8,760 bases of DNA from UBA5436 sp964346085 (GCA_964346085.1 CAYFSZ010000062.1:1-8760), one strand, 5' to 3'. Positions 1 to 7,295 are shown, numbered from the stretch's first letter. Made by a program: numbers and translations. Notes: generated by a model from the letters alone, not told the origin.

Positions 1-13
1 AGGGAGAATAATT

Positions 14-667
14 ATGGCTATAGATGCAGTGCTTTTTGATTTTGATGGAACATTATGCGATACCATTCCGCTAATAGTAGAGAGTTATCAATATATGTAC
101 AAGCAATTCAATAAGAGAGAACATTCTCCAGAAGAAATTATCGCAGGAATTGGATTGCCCTTGGAAGTTGTGATCGGTAGAGAATATCCAGAAGAAATGC
201 CACAAATGCTGAAATGTTATTTAGAATACAATGAGAACATCACAGAAACACATTTTGGGATTTTTCTTGGAATTGTTCCCATGTTAGAAAAATTGAAATC
301 GATGAATATTCCGATGGGGATAGTGACAGCAAAGCGATATGAAAACTTAACAAAAGCATTAAAGATTTCAGACTTTGAACAGTATTTCCAATGCATCGTT
401 ACTAAGTTTGATACTGAAAAACATAAACCTAATCCAGATCCATTATTGTTTGGCATGAAAAAATTAGGATTAGAAGAACCGCATAAAGTCCTATATGTGG
501 GGGATGCAGTTTTCGATGTACAGGCAGCTAAAAATGGAGGTTTTCAATCAGCGATTGTTGGATGGACGCAAGCAGACAAAGAGGTTTTGAAGAAAGAAAA
601 TCCCGATTATTGGATTGAAAGCCCAGAAAAACTAATAAGTCTTTTAAAAAATCAAAAAACTTGTTAA
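14..667 (+). CDS. HAD-superfamily phosphatase, PpaX/Gph-like
   Basis: This 217-residue protein is a complete haloacid-dehalogenase-type hydrolase, a cytoplasmic Mg-dependent phosphatase. All four HAD motifs are visible. Motif I is DFDGT, with the nucleophile Asp9 and the acid/base Asp11. Motif II is the Thr of VTAK (Thr105). Motif III is Lys138 in HKPNPDP. Motif IV is GDAVFD (Asp164, Asp168). The segment between motifs I and II, about residues 15-85, fits a helical C1 cap. The length and the layout match the PpaX (pyrophosphatase) and Gph (phosphoglycolate phosphatase) group. The substrate cannot be settled from sequence alone, so no symbol is given. The ATG is preceded by AGGGAG at the very start of the window, so any upstream operon partner lies outside it. 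The foldase gene starts 56 nt after the stop codon. Confidence 0.88.
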   Translation: MAIDAVLFDFDGTLCDTIPLIVESYQYMYKQFNKREHSPEEIIAGIGLPLEVVIGREYPEEMPQMLKCYLEYNENITETHFGIFLGIVPMLEKLKSMNIPMGIVTAKRYENLTKALKISDFEQYFQCIVTKFDTEKHKPNPDPLLFGMKKLGLEEPHKVLYVGDAVFDVQAAKNGGFQSAIVGWTQADKEVLKKENPDYWIESPEKLISLLKNQKTC

Positions 668-688
668 AATTGATTGGTTATTTATAAT
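661..688 (+). promoter_or_regulatory. Possible sigma-A promoter for the foldase gene
   Basis: TTGTTA at 661-666 (four of six matches to TTGACA) and a perfect TATAAT at 683-688 are separated by 16 nt. The -35 overlaps the stop codon of the phosphatase gene. The stretch is AT-rich, so a chance match is possible, and co-transcription with the phosphatase is the alternative. Confidence 0.4.
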
Positions 689-723
689 AATAAAGCTATT
701 TAAATATCGTAAAGGTGAAGAAA

Positions 724-2388
724 ATGAACGAAAAAAATAAGAACGTTGAATCTGAAAATTGGAAAAGCGATGATGCTCGTCAAGAAAGAAGAGAACGCCT
801 TTCCCAATTAAATGATAACGAAGGTAATAAAAAACCGATTAAGGAAAAAGGTAATCTTGGTAGAGTAATTGCGATAGTCGTTGCGTTGGCAATTTTGATT
901 GGTTTTGCAGTTTGGTTCGCAATGAGCATGGGACTAAGACAAAGATATACAACGGCTTTCTCAGTTTTATATGATGAAAATGCAACAGTTGAAGAAACTG
1001 CAGCTTCTGAAGAAAGTACAGAAGAGACTGCAACAGCTGCAACTTCGTCTGAAACAACTGAAGCAACAACAAAGGAACTTAAAGGCAAAGTAATCGAGAA
1101 TATTTCTGTAGCTGAAGCAAATATTTACCTAGGTTTAATGAGCCAACAATTTATTCAGGGTGGGGCATTTAGCCAAACTGGTCAAGATATGTTGAGCCAG
1201 CCATCTCAATTTACACCTGATGGAACGCTTCGTGATGACATGTTAACAACAATTGAGTCGCAAGCATTAAACGGTACATATTTCTATTGGAAAGCAAAAC
1301 AACAGGGTATGGAACTTGATGAACAAGATGAAAAAAATCTTGAAAATATTATCGAACAATATCGTTCTATTGCATCCCAAAGCCAAGTTACTCTAAATCA
1401 TTACTTATCCATCATGTTTGGCCCTGGAGTGAACGAGAGTGAATTTAGAAGTTTCTTTGAGAAAAATCAATTAGGGAATAAATATTATAATAGTGTTGTT
1501 GATGCTTTTACTTATGACCAAGCGACAATGGATGCTAAATATGAAGAAAATCCTGATCAATATAATGTAGTCGATTATCGTTCATATTTATTTGATGGTA
1601 AAGCAGCAACAGATACTGATGCAGATGCAGCAGTCGAGCCTGATTTAGAAAAAGCGAAAGCAGATGCTGAAGCTTTTGCTGCAAAAATAACTGATGAAGA
1701 ATCATTTAAGAAAGAAGTAAACACATTAAATATTAAAGACACAACAGCTCAACCAAATGAAACTGAAGAAACGGATACAAGTTTAACAACTGGTGCAAGA
1801 CAAGCAACATTAAGTCTTCCGCTTTCAACATTCCTCTTTTCTCCAGAAAGACAGGCCAATGATATAGAAGTGATTGAAGACACAAACGGCTATCGAGTTG
1901 TCATGTTTATTAACAAATATAAACCTGAAAATATTGGCACCTATGATTCCCGTCATATTTTATTCATGGTTGAAGAAGATAATGAAGAAAAATCTGATGA
2001 AAAGATGAAAGCGAAAGCAGAAGAAATCTTAGCAGAATTTGAAGCTGGAGATAAATCTGAAGAATCATTTGCTGCACTTGCAACCGAATACTCAGAGGAT
2101 CCAGGTTCAGCATTAAATGGTGGTTTAACCGAAAATATCGCACCTGGGCAATTTGTTCCTGAATACGAAGAATTTTGTTTAGATCCTGCACGTAAACCGG
2201 GCGATGTCGGTATCGTAAAAACAACATATGGTTATCATATTATTTATTTCAAAGATAGTGTTGAACAATGGTATGCAAGTGTTCTTCAAGATTTGAGATT
2301 TGCTGATGAACAAGCATTTATGACCGAAGTTCAACAAAAAATTAGTATACGTCGTGAAGATGGTGCAAAATTATTTGGTAGAAAATAA
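724..2388 (+). CDS. Membrane-anchored parvulin-type foldase (SurA/PrsA-like)
   Basis: This 554-residue protein has a charged cytoplasmic N-terminus (1-46) and one membrane segment (about 47-67) without a lipobox Cys, so it should be a signal-anchored extracellular protein. A Glu/Thr/Ala/Ser-rich linker follows (about 84-117), then a helical SurA_N-like region (about 122-280). The C-terminal PpiC rotamase domain (about 405-511) shows the RHILF strand, the NGGL core, the GQFVPEYEEF segment and the closing YGYHIIYF strand. Residues about 281-400 look like a second, degenerate parvulin repeat. Such proteins help fold exported proteins by peptidyl-prolyl isomerisation. Unlike classical PrsA it is not a lipoprotein, and it is much longer. 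The start is taken as ATG 724 because AAGGTGA at 712-718 is a good ribosome binding site for it. The in-frame GTG at 715 lies inside that site. A strong terminator follows the gene. Confidence 0.85.
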   Translation: MNEKNKNVESENWKSDDARQERRERLSQLNDNEGNKKPIKEKGNLGRVIAIVVALAILIGFAVWFAMSMGLRQRYTTAFSVLYDENATVEETAASEESTEETATAATSSETTEATTKELKGKVIENISVAEANIYLGLMSQQFIQGGAFSQTGQDMLSQPSQFTPDGTLRDDMLTTIESQALNGTYFYWKAKQQGMELDEQDEKNLENIIEQYRSIASQSQVTLNHYLSIMFGPGVNESEFRSFFEKNQLGNKYYNSVVDAFTYDQATMDAKYEENPDQYNVVDYRSYLFDGKAATDTDADAAVEPDLEKAKADAEAFAAKITDEESFKKEVNTLNIKDTTAQPNETEETDTSLTTGARQATLSLPLSTFLFSPERQANDIEVIEDTNGYRVVMFINKYKPENIGTYDSRHILFMVEEDNEEKSDEKMKAKAEEILAEFEAGDKSEESFAALATEYSEDPGSALNGGLTENIAPGQFVPEYEEFCLDPARKPGDVGIVKTTYGYHIIYFKDSVEQWYASVLQDLRFADEQAFMTEVQQKISIRREDGAKLFGRK

Positions 2389-2415
2389 TTTGCTTGAAAA
2401 ATCAACCTATATCAG

Positions 2416-2446
2416 AAGAAGTCAATCATTGATTGGCTTCTTTTTT
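2416..2446 (+). terminator. Rho-independent terminator after the foldase gene
   Basis: A 12-bp stem (2416-2427 with 2431-2442, one G-U pair) closes a 3-nt ATT loop and runs into a T tract ending at 2446. It sits 27 nt after the foldase stop codon and separates this unit from the first transporter operon. Confidence 0.92.
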
Positions 2447-2528
2447 GTTCATTTTATAAGAATACTGGGTTGATATAGGAATTTAATTTGCATAAATAAC
2501 ACATTCTATGCATAAAAATAAAAAATGT

Positions 2529-2556
2529 TTGACAAAGCAGATTCAGATGTTAGAAT
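2529..2556 (+). promoter_or_regulatory. Sigma-A promoter of the lysine-riboswitch operon
   Basis: A perfect -35 TTGACA (2529-2534) and TAGAAT (2551-2556) are separated by 16 nt. A TG dinucleotide one base upstream of the -10 gives an extended -10 element. Transcription would start near 2563, a few bases before the P1 helix of the riboswitch. That placement supports both calls. Confidence 0.8.
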
Positions 2557-2571
2557 AGACAACATCAAATA

Positions 2572-2740
2572 AATTTGATAGAGGTTGCGGACTTCATCAG
2601 TACCTAGAAGCATACGGCAGGCAAGCTGCTTTTAGGAAAAGGGAAATTCGCCGAAGTATGAAAGAATGCCAAGCTTTCGTATTGGGTCATTATAGAATAT
2701 GTAATGAACTGTCACATAGGTGGAGTGCTATCGCTAGATT
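2572..2740 (+). promoter_or_regulatory. Lysine riboswitch (L box) aptamer
   Basis: The leader carries the conserved lysine-aptamer blocks in order: GAGGTTGCGG at 2581, CATCAGTA at 2596, GGGAAA with GCCGAAG at 2641-2656, and ACTGTCACATAGGTGGAG at 2708-2725. Helices are visible. P1 is GATAG 2577-2581 with CTATC 2728-2732. P2 pairs CCTAGAAGC (from 2613) with GCTTTTAGG. P3 pairs GTATGAAAG with CTTTCGTAT. P4 is TCATTA with TAATGA. The short CAC/GTG stem of P5 is also present. Known members bind free lysine and stop transcription of lysine biosynthesis or transport genes. Here the aptamer precedes an ABC importer, so lysine is the predicted substrate. A hairpin at 2748-2772 (GAACATC/GATGTTC) and a terminator lie downstream. 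The exact antiterminator pairing was not worked out. Confidence 0.93.
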
Positions 2741-2788
2741 ATTTTTTGAACATCGCAGTAAATGAGATGTTCGCCAATGAAGAAGATC

Positions 2789-2823
2789 AAGCCATGGTAC
2801 AAACAAGTACAATGGCTTTTTTA
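2789..2823 (+). terminator. Riboswitch-controlled terminator
   Basis: AAGCCATGGTAC (2789-2800) pairs with GTACAATGGCTT (2807-2818) across an AAACAA loop with one internal mismatch, and a T tract runs to 2823. It lies between the lysine aptamer and the first transporter gene, as expected for a transcriptional OFF switch. Confidence 0.9.
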
Positions 2824-2894
2824 TTTTCTACAAAATAATTTGAAGCAACGATTTACCTATATCTCAATCATTTGAAAGGAAGGAAAAAGAAAAA

Positions 2895-3743
2895 ATGAGA
2901 AGGATGTATTTAAATGTAGTAGTGATTATGTTGATTTTGAGCAGTATGTTGCTCACAGCTTGCGGAGGAAACAAAGAAGCTGCATCAGAAGATGACAATG
3001 TTTTGACAGTTGCAATGGAATGTGCATACGCTCCATATAACTGGACACAAAGTGATGATGCAAACGGCGCGGTTCCTATCAAAGATAGCTCTGATTATGC
3101 TTATGGCTATGATGTAATGATGGCAAAAACAATTGCTGAAAAATTAGGGATGGAATTAGAGATTGTAAAATTGGATTGGGATTCACTCGTGCCTGCAGTG
3201 CAATCGGGTAAAGTGGATGCTGTTATCGCAGGCCAATCCATTACTTCTGAAAGATTAGAATCAGTTGATTTTTCTGAACCTTATTACTATGCTTCAATCG
3301 TAGGATTGACAAAATCTAGTAGTGAATATGCTTCTGCAACAGGTGTTGCGGATTTAACGGGTGCGACAGCTACATCACAGATGAATACAGTTTGGTATGA
3401 TGTTTGCTTACCACAAATTGCAGATGCGAATATTTTACCAGCTCAAGAAAGTGCACCAGCTATGTTAGTTGCTTTAAATTCAGATAAAGTGAACTTGGTT
3501 GTGACAGATATGCCGACTGCGATGGCTGCTGTTGCTGCATACCCAGATTTAACTTTACTAGATTTCACAGATTCCGATGATAATTTCGAAGTTTCAGATG
3601 AAGAAATCAATATCGGGATTTCGGTTCAAAAAGGAAATACAGAATTATTAGAAAAAATTAATAGCGTTTTAGAAACTATGACAACTGATGATTATGATGC
3701 AATGATGAATGAAGCGATTAGCGTTCAACCATTGAGTCAATAG
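2895..3743 (+). CDS. Amino-acid ABC transporter substrate-binding lipoprotein (predicted lysine)
   Basis: This 282-residue protein has a lipoprotein signal peptide: a short basic N-terminus, a hydrophobic stretch at about 5-20, and the lipobox LTAC with Cys23 as the lipidation site. The mature part is a type-II periplasmic-binding fold of the polar-amino-acid family (SBP_bac_3). Visible family signatures are the first-lobe segment YGYDVMMAKTIAEKLG (about 70-85), LDWDSLVPAVQSGKVDAV and GQSITSER (about 113-120), whose Arg usually grips the ligand carboxylate, followed by VDFSEPYY. The ATG at 2895 is preceded by AAAGGAAGGA at 2876-2885. The permease and ATPase follow in the same direction. Lysine specificity is inferred from the upstream riboswitch, not from binding residues. 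Arginine or a broader basic-amino-acid range is possible. Confidence 0.92.
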   Translation: MRRMYLNVVVIMLILSSMLLTACGGNKEAASEDDNVLTVAMECAYAPYNWTQSDDANGAVPIKDSSDYAYGYDVMMAKTIAEKLGMELEIVKLDWDSLVPAVQSGKVDAVIAGQSITSERLESVDFSEPYYYASIVGLTKSSSEYASATGVADLTGATATSQMNTVWYDVCLPQIADANILPAQESAPAMLVALNSDKVNLVVTDMPTAMAAVAAYPDLTLLDFTDSDDNFEVSDEEINIGISVQKGNTELLEKINSVLETMTTDDYDAMMNEAISVQPLSQ

Positions 3744-3790
3744 TCATCCAATATAGCGCATAAAATTACACTTAAGAAAGAGGAGTTATC

Positions 3791-4642
3791 GTGATACATA
3801 CTATTTTGGGAAGCGCAATACCGGCAGATTTTGGTGGTAGAGTTATCTTCATCATTCAAGAGTTTGGCATGTCTTTTTTGAAAGGTGCAGGCGTGACTAT
3901 GCTGATAGCTATCGTTTCAACTCTCGTAGGATGCATTATCGGATTTGCCGTCGGTATTGTTCAGACTATTCCAACGGATCGACATGAGAACAAAGCGAAA
4001 TGGTTCGGTGTAGGTATTGTAAAAACAATTCTCAATATTTATGTTGAGGTCTTTCGTGGAACTCCGATGATGGTGCAGGCTATGTTCATTTATTATGGCT
4101 TGTCCCAATTCTTAAGTATTGATATGAATATGTGGGAGGCAGCGTTTTTCGTTGTTTCGATTAACACTGGTGCCTATATGGCTGAAACAGTACGTGGAGG
4201 TATTCTTTCCATTGATCCAGGACAAGTTGAGGGCGCGAAAGCGATTGGTATGACCCATTTTCAAACAATGTTATATGTTATTTTGCCGCAGGCCTTACGA
4301 AATACGATGCCACAAATTGGCAATAATCTGATTATCAATATCAAAGATACCTGCGTCTTGTCTGTCATCGGCGTTGTGGAATTATTCTTTGCTACGAAAG
4401 GTGTTGCGGGCGCCTACTATATGTACTTTGAAGCATTCACCGTTACATTAGTGATTTACTTTGTGTTGACTTTCGTTTGCTCACGCATATTACGCTTTGT
4501 GGAAGATAAAATGGATGGTCATGAGAACTATGATTTAGCAACGACAGATACATTGGCACATACGTCTGGAACCATGAAATTTCGTCGCAAAAAAAGTAAT
4601 GTAGGAAATTTCAATTTAGATACAAGGGATGGAGGACGCTAA
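3791..4642 (+). CDS. Amino-acid ABC transporter permease (first operon)
   Basis: This 283-residue inner-membrane permease belongs to the His/Glu/Gln/Arg/opine family (BPD_transp_1). Likely membrane segments are near 31-57, 80-105, 115-131, 188-203 and 212-232. The cytoplasmic EAA coupling loop that contacts the ATPase is clear at about 147-168 (EGAKAIGMTHFQTMLYVILPQA). FRGTPMMVQ at 88-96 is a typical family motif. The start is GTG, chosen because AGGAG at 3781-3785 sits 5 nt upstream. The next in-frame Met (residue 27) has no comparable site and would cut into the first membrane region. The C-terminus carries a polar, partly basic tail of about 40 residues (244-283) after the last membrane segment. 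With one permease gene, the transporter probably works as a permease homodimer. Confidence 0.92.
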   Translation: MIHTILGSAIPADFGGRVIFIIQEFGMSFLKGAGVTMLIAIVSTLVGCIIGFAVGIVQTIPTDRHENKAKWFGVGIVKTILNIYVEVFRGTPMMVQAMFIYYGLSQFLSIDMNMWEAAFFVVSINTGAYMAETVRGGILSIDPGQVEGAKAIGMTHFQTMLYVILPQALRNTMPQIGNNLIINIKDTCVLSVIGVVELFFATKGVAGAYYMYFEAFTVTLVIYFVLTFVCSRILRFVEDKMDGHENYDLATTDTLAHTSGTMKFRRKKSNVGNFNLDTRDGGR

Positions 4643-4643
4643 T

Positions 4644-5384
4644 ATGTCAGAGACGATTTTAAAAATTAATCATTTGAGCAAAAGTTTTGGCAATCATGAG
4701 GTCCTTCGTGATATTGATTTTGTTGTCCGTAAAGGAGATGTCACTTCGATTATCGGTTCCTCTGGCTCAGGAAAATCAACATTACTGCGTTGTTTGAACT
4801 TATTAGAAAAACCAACATCTGGAGAGATTTTGTATCGAGATACGAATATTTTGAACGCCAAAATCAATCAGGCTGAGTATCGTTCAAAAGTGGGGATGGT
4901 ATTTCAATCCTTTAACTTATTTAACAATATGACGGTGCTTGGAAACTGCATGGTTGGTATGACCAAAGTGCTTAATAAAGAAAAATCTGTGGCAGAGCAA
5001 GTTGCATTGAATTACTTGAAAAAAGTTGGAATGGATGCCTTTGTTAATGCGAAACCACATCAATTGTCAGGTGGTCAAAAACAAAGAGTCGCAATTGCAA
5101 GAGCTTTATGCTTGGAGCCAGAAGTTCTTCTGTTTGATGAACCGACATCGGCACTTGATCCACAAATGGTTGGTGAAGTTTTAGCCGTTATGAAAGAATT
5201 GGCCCGAGAAGGTTTAACGATGATTGTTGTGACCCATGAAATGGCTTTTGCTCGCGATGTGTCAAGCCATGTTGTATTCATGGCTGATGGGGTAATTTGC
5301 GAGGAAGGTCCTCCGGAGCAAATTTTCTCCAATCCGCAAGAAGAGAAGACGAAAGAATTCTTGCGAAGATTTATGGAACATTAA
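4644..5384 (+). CDS. Amino-acid ABC transporter ATP-binding protein (first operon)
   Basis: This 246-residue ATPase powers the first importer. Walker A is GSSGSGKST (38-46), the Q-loop Gln is 88, the signature is LSGGQ (141-145), Walker B is VLLFDE (161-166) and the switch His is 198. The layout is that of the GlnQ/HisP class (PAAT family), and no active-site residue is missing. ATG 4644 is chosen because GGAGG at 4631-4635 lies 8 nt upstream. An in-frame ATG at 4629 overlaps that site and would lie inside the end of the permease gene. Only one base separates the permease stop from this start, suggesting translational coupling. Confidence 0.94.
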   Translation: MSETILKINHLSKSFGNHEVLRDIDFVVRKGDVTSIIGSSGSGKSTLLRCLNLLEKPTSGEILYRDTNILNAKINQAEYRSKVGMVFQSFNLFNNMTVLGNCMVGMTKVLNKEKSVAEQVALNYLKKVGMDAFVNAKPHQLSGGQKQRVAIARALCLEPEVLLFDEPTSALDPQMVGEVLAVMKELAREGLTMIVVTHEMAFARDVSSHVVFMADGVICEEGPPEQIFSNPQEEKTKEFLRRFMEH

Positions 5385-5397
5385 TATTGGCTTCGTG

Positions 5398-5433
5398 CTG
5401 AATAAAAATTTGCTTTACTTTATTTTTATTCAG
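5398..5433. repeat. 12-bp inverted repeat overlapping the second operon's promoter
   Basis: CTGAATAAAAAT (5398-5409) is the exact reverse complement of ATTTTTATTCAG (5422-5433), with 12 nt between. The right arm lies in the promoter spacer and the proposed -35 lies in the centre. It could be an operator or a weak AT-rich terminator hairpin for the first operon. No T tract follows, so a standard terminator is unlikely. Confidence 0.55.
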
Positions 5434-5442
5434 TGGTATAGT
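5414..5442 (+). promoter_or_regulatory. Probable sigma-A promoter of the T-box operon
   Basis: TTTACT (5414-5419) and TATAGT (5437-5442) are separated by 17 nt. The -10 matches five of six consensus bases and the -35 matches four. Transcription would start near 5449, about 40 nt before the base of T-box Stem I, which is a normal position. Confidence 0.6.
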
Positions 5443-5490
5443 AAATGCATTACTTGATAGAAGTAAACAAAAATTAAATATGTTAGCAAA

Positions 5491-5699
5491 GCGTTGATGA
5501 GAAATAGTATGTATGGAATCGCTTAAAGAGAGTGCATGGTTGCTGTGAATGCATAGTGTTGAACATACGGAACACATCTCGGAGTGCACAGGCGAAATAG
5601 CAGTAGTTTGTGACGGGAGCACCCGTTATAGTGCTGGAGTATGATAGTACTTCATGAGGCTTTCATCGTGAGGTGAAAGCGAATAAAGGTGGAACCACG
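5491..5699 (+). promoter_or_regulatory. T-box riboswitch, specifier CAC (predicted tRNA-His)
   Basis: The Stem I base pairs GCGTT (5491-5495) with AGTGC (5583-5587) and GAGA (5499-5502) with TCTC (5577-5580), with a K-turn-like internal loop between them. The specifier loop has the loop E pair AGTA (5506-5509) and GAA (5570-5572), capped by the helix TGTATG (5510-5515) with CATACG (5564-5569). The next three bases, CAC (5573-5575), are the specifier, followed by the usual A. The apical interdigitated T-loop sequences are AGAGA (5528-5532) and GGTTGCTGTGA (5538-5548). Stem III is 5659-5667 with 5672-5680. The conserved T-box, AAAGGTGGAACCACG, is at 5685-5699 with bulge TGGA at 5690-5693. Uncharged tRNA should favour antitermination and so expression of the downstream importer. 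The one-base-shifted readings AAC and ACA fit the loop E geometry less well. Confidence 0.93.
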
Positions 5700-5708
5700 A
5701 GACTTAGG

Positions 5709-5746
5709 ACTCGTCCTTTAGCAAATGCTTTAGGACGAGTTTTTTA
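5709..5746 (+). terminator. T-box-controlled terminator
   Basis: ACTCGTCCT (5709-5717) pairs with AGGACGAGT (5732-5740). An inner AGC/GCT stem closes an AAAT loop, and a T tract ends at 5746. It directly follows the T-box sequence, as expected for the OFF conformation. Confidence 0.93.
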
Positions 5747-5781
5747 TTTCAACTCAGCTAGCTTTGGAAGGGAGAACAAAA

Positions 5782-6579
5782 ATGAAAAAGAATGAATTTG
5801 TTAAAGTTGTAATGATGATGTTGTTGGCAATGATGATGTTGTTAAGTGCCTGCGGTGGTGGCTCTGCAAAAGAAGCAGATACTGAAAATGCAAATAAAGG
5901 TGATGCTCTAATCATGGGTCTTGATGATACATTTGCGCCAATGGGTTTTCGTGACGAAAAAGGTGAACTAGTTGGTTTCGATATTGATTTAGCAAAAGAG
6001 GTAAGCGAACGTATCGAACGCGAAATTAAGTTCCAACCAATCGACTGGAGCATGAAAGAAAATGAGCTTGATGCTGGAAATATTGATTTTATCTGGAATG
6101 GATATACAGTTACTCCTGCGAGAGCAGAAAAATTAGCTTTCAGTGATGCCTACTTAGAAAATCGTCAAATTATCGTGACTTTGGATGAAACAATCAAAAG
6201 CAAAGCAGATTTGGCTGATAAAGTTGTTGCTGTTCAAGCTGAATCAAGTGCATTAGATGCCGTGAATAAAGAAAAAGATGTTGCAGATACGTTTGCTGAA
6301 TTAGTTGAGTTTGCAACAAATATTGAAGCATTTAACGATCTGGAAGCAGGTAGAACAGATGCAATTGTTGTTGATGAAGTCAATGCTCGTTATTATATGA
6401 AAAATCAATCAGATAAAGATTACTTTGTGCTTGAAGATAATTTTGGAACAGAAGAGTATGCGATTGGCATGCGCAAAGATGATACTGAATTAGTTGAGGC
6501 TGTAAATGCTGCATTGCAAGACATGCGTGATGACGGCACTTATGATGCAATTTACTCAACTTGGTTTTCTGATAACTAA
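5782..6579 (+). CDS. Amino-acid ABC transporter substrate-binding lipoprotein (predicted histidine)
   Basis: This 265-residue binding protein has a lipoprotein signal: KK at the N-terminus, a methionine-rich hydrophobic core at about 7-21, and lipobox LSAC with Cys24. The mature part is an SBP_bac_3 domain. Visible signatures are DDTFAPMGFRDEKGELVGFDIDLAKEV in the first lobe, DAGNIDFIWNGYTVTPAR with the usual ligand-contacting Arg, and a closing segment with TYDAIYSTWF. ATG 5782 is chosen because GGAAGGGAG at 5766-5774 lies 7 nt upstream. The in-frame TTG at 5764 begins just before and overlaps that site. The protein is clearly divergent from the binding protein of the first operon although the gene order is the same. 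Histidine specificity is inferred from the T-box specifier only. Confidence 0.92.
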   Translation: MKKNEFVKVVMMMLLAMMMLLSACGGGSAKEADTENANKGDALIMGLDDTFAPMGFRDEKGELVGFDIDLAKEVSERIEREIKFQPIDWSMKENELDAGNIDFIWNGYTVTPARAEKLAFSDAYLENRQIIVTLDETIKSKADLADKVVAVQAESSALDAVNKEKDVADTFAELVEFATNIEAFNDLEAGRTDAIVVDEVNARYYMKNQSDKDYFVLEDNFGTEEYAIGMRKDDTELVEAVNAALQDMRDDGTYDAIYSTWFSDN

Positions 6580-6622
6580 TATTTAATCTTGATGCTTTGG
6601 TTATTAATGAGAGGAAAAAACG

Positions 6623-7282
6623 ATGAATACTGAGATTTGGAAAATGCTATTGCCGATGACATTGGATGGATTATTGATTACTTTGGGTGTGTTTTTTATC
6701 ACACTTATCGTATCTCTTCCGCTTTCTATACCGGTTGCTTTGTTGAGAATTTCTGGTAATAAGATCATCTCCTGTATCGTCGGAGTATATATCTATATCA
6801 TGCGGGGTACTCCATTACTTTTACAATTAATGTTTATCTTTTTTGGATTCCATTATGTACCAGTGATTGGTTATGCATTTGGCAGGTACCAAGCAATATT
6901 CATTGCTTTTATCCTCAACTATACAGCATATTTTGCAGAAATTTTTAGAGGTGGGATTAATTCGATAGATAGAGGTCAATTCGAGGCCTGCGAAGTGTTA
7001 GGATTGAGTCGTTTCAGAACTTATACAAGAGTCATTTTACCGCAGGTCTTCAGAACAGTGATGCCTTCCATTTCGAATGAAGTCATCACTTTAGTTAAAG
7101 ATACGTCTTTGGTTTATATTCTAGGAATCAGTGAAATATTGAAAGCGGCAAAATCAGTGTCTAATACCTTCTCGACCTTTTCTCCTTATATTTTTGTTGG
7201 GATTGTCTATTTGCTAATTACTGCAGTTTTAACTCGAGTTTTAACTGTGATAGAGAAAAAATCGAATTATTTGAAAGCGTAA
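6623..7282 (+). CDS. Amino-acid ABC transporter permease (second operon)
   Basis: This 219-residue permease has the usual compact length for the polar-amino-acid family. Membrane segments are visible at about 15-42, 50-76, 90-107, 163-178 and 188-210. MRGTPLLLQL (60-69) is a typical family motif. The EAA coupling loop is at about 121-142 (EACEVLGLSRFRTYTRVILPQV). AGAGG at 6610-6614 precedes the ATG by 8 nt. Compared with the first operon's permease it lacks the N-terminal extension and the 40-residue C-terminal tail. Confidence 0.93.
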   Translation: MNTEIWKMLLPMTLDGLLITLGVFFITLIVSLPLSIPVALLRISGNKIISCIVGVYIYIMRGTPLLLQLMFIFFGFHYVPVIGYAFGRYQAIFIAFILNYTAYFAEIFRGGINSIDRGQFEACEVLGLSRFRTYTRVILPQVFRTVMPSISNEVITLVKDTSLVYILGISEILKAAKSVSNTFSTFSPYIFVGIVYLLITAVLTRVLTVIEKKSNYLKA

Positions 7283-7295
7283 AAGGTATTTGGGA

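Noticed and set aside
715..723. GTG start for the foldase, three codons upstream
   Set aside because: The GTG lies inside AAGGTGA, the ribosome binding site of ATG 724.
780..1088. A 102-codon minus-strand frame opposite the foldase N-terminus
   Set aside because: It is a shadow of the Glu/Thr/Ala-rich linker on the + strand and has no ribosome binding site or domain.
2403..2480. CCTATATCA (2406-2414) and TGATATAGG (2471-2479) as a 9-bp inverted repeat flanking the foldase terminator
   Set aside because: It is short, AT-rich and 56 nt apart, with no target duplication or element between. Chance is likely.
5764..5781. TTG start for the second binding protein
   Set aside because: It begins just before and overlaps the ribosome binding site, and adds charged residues in front of the lipoprotein signal.
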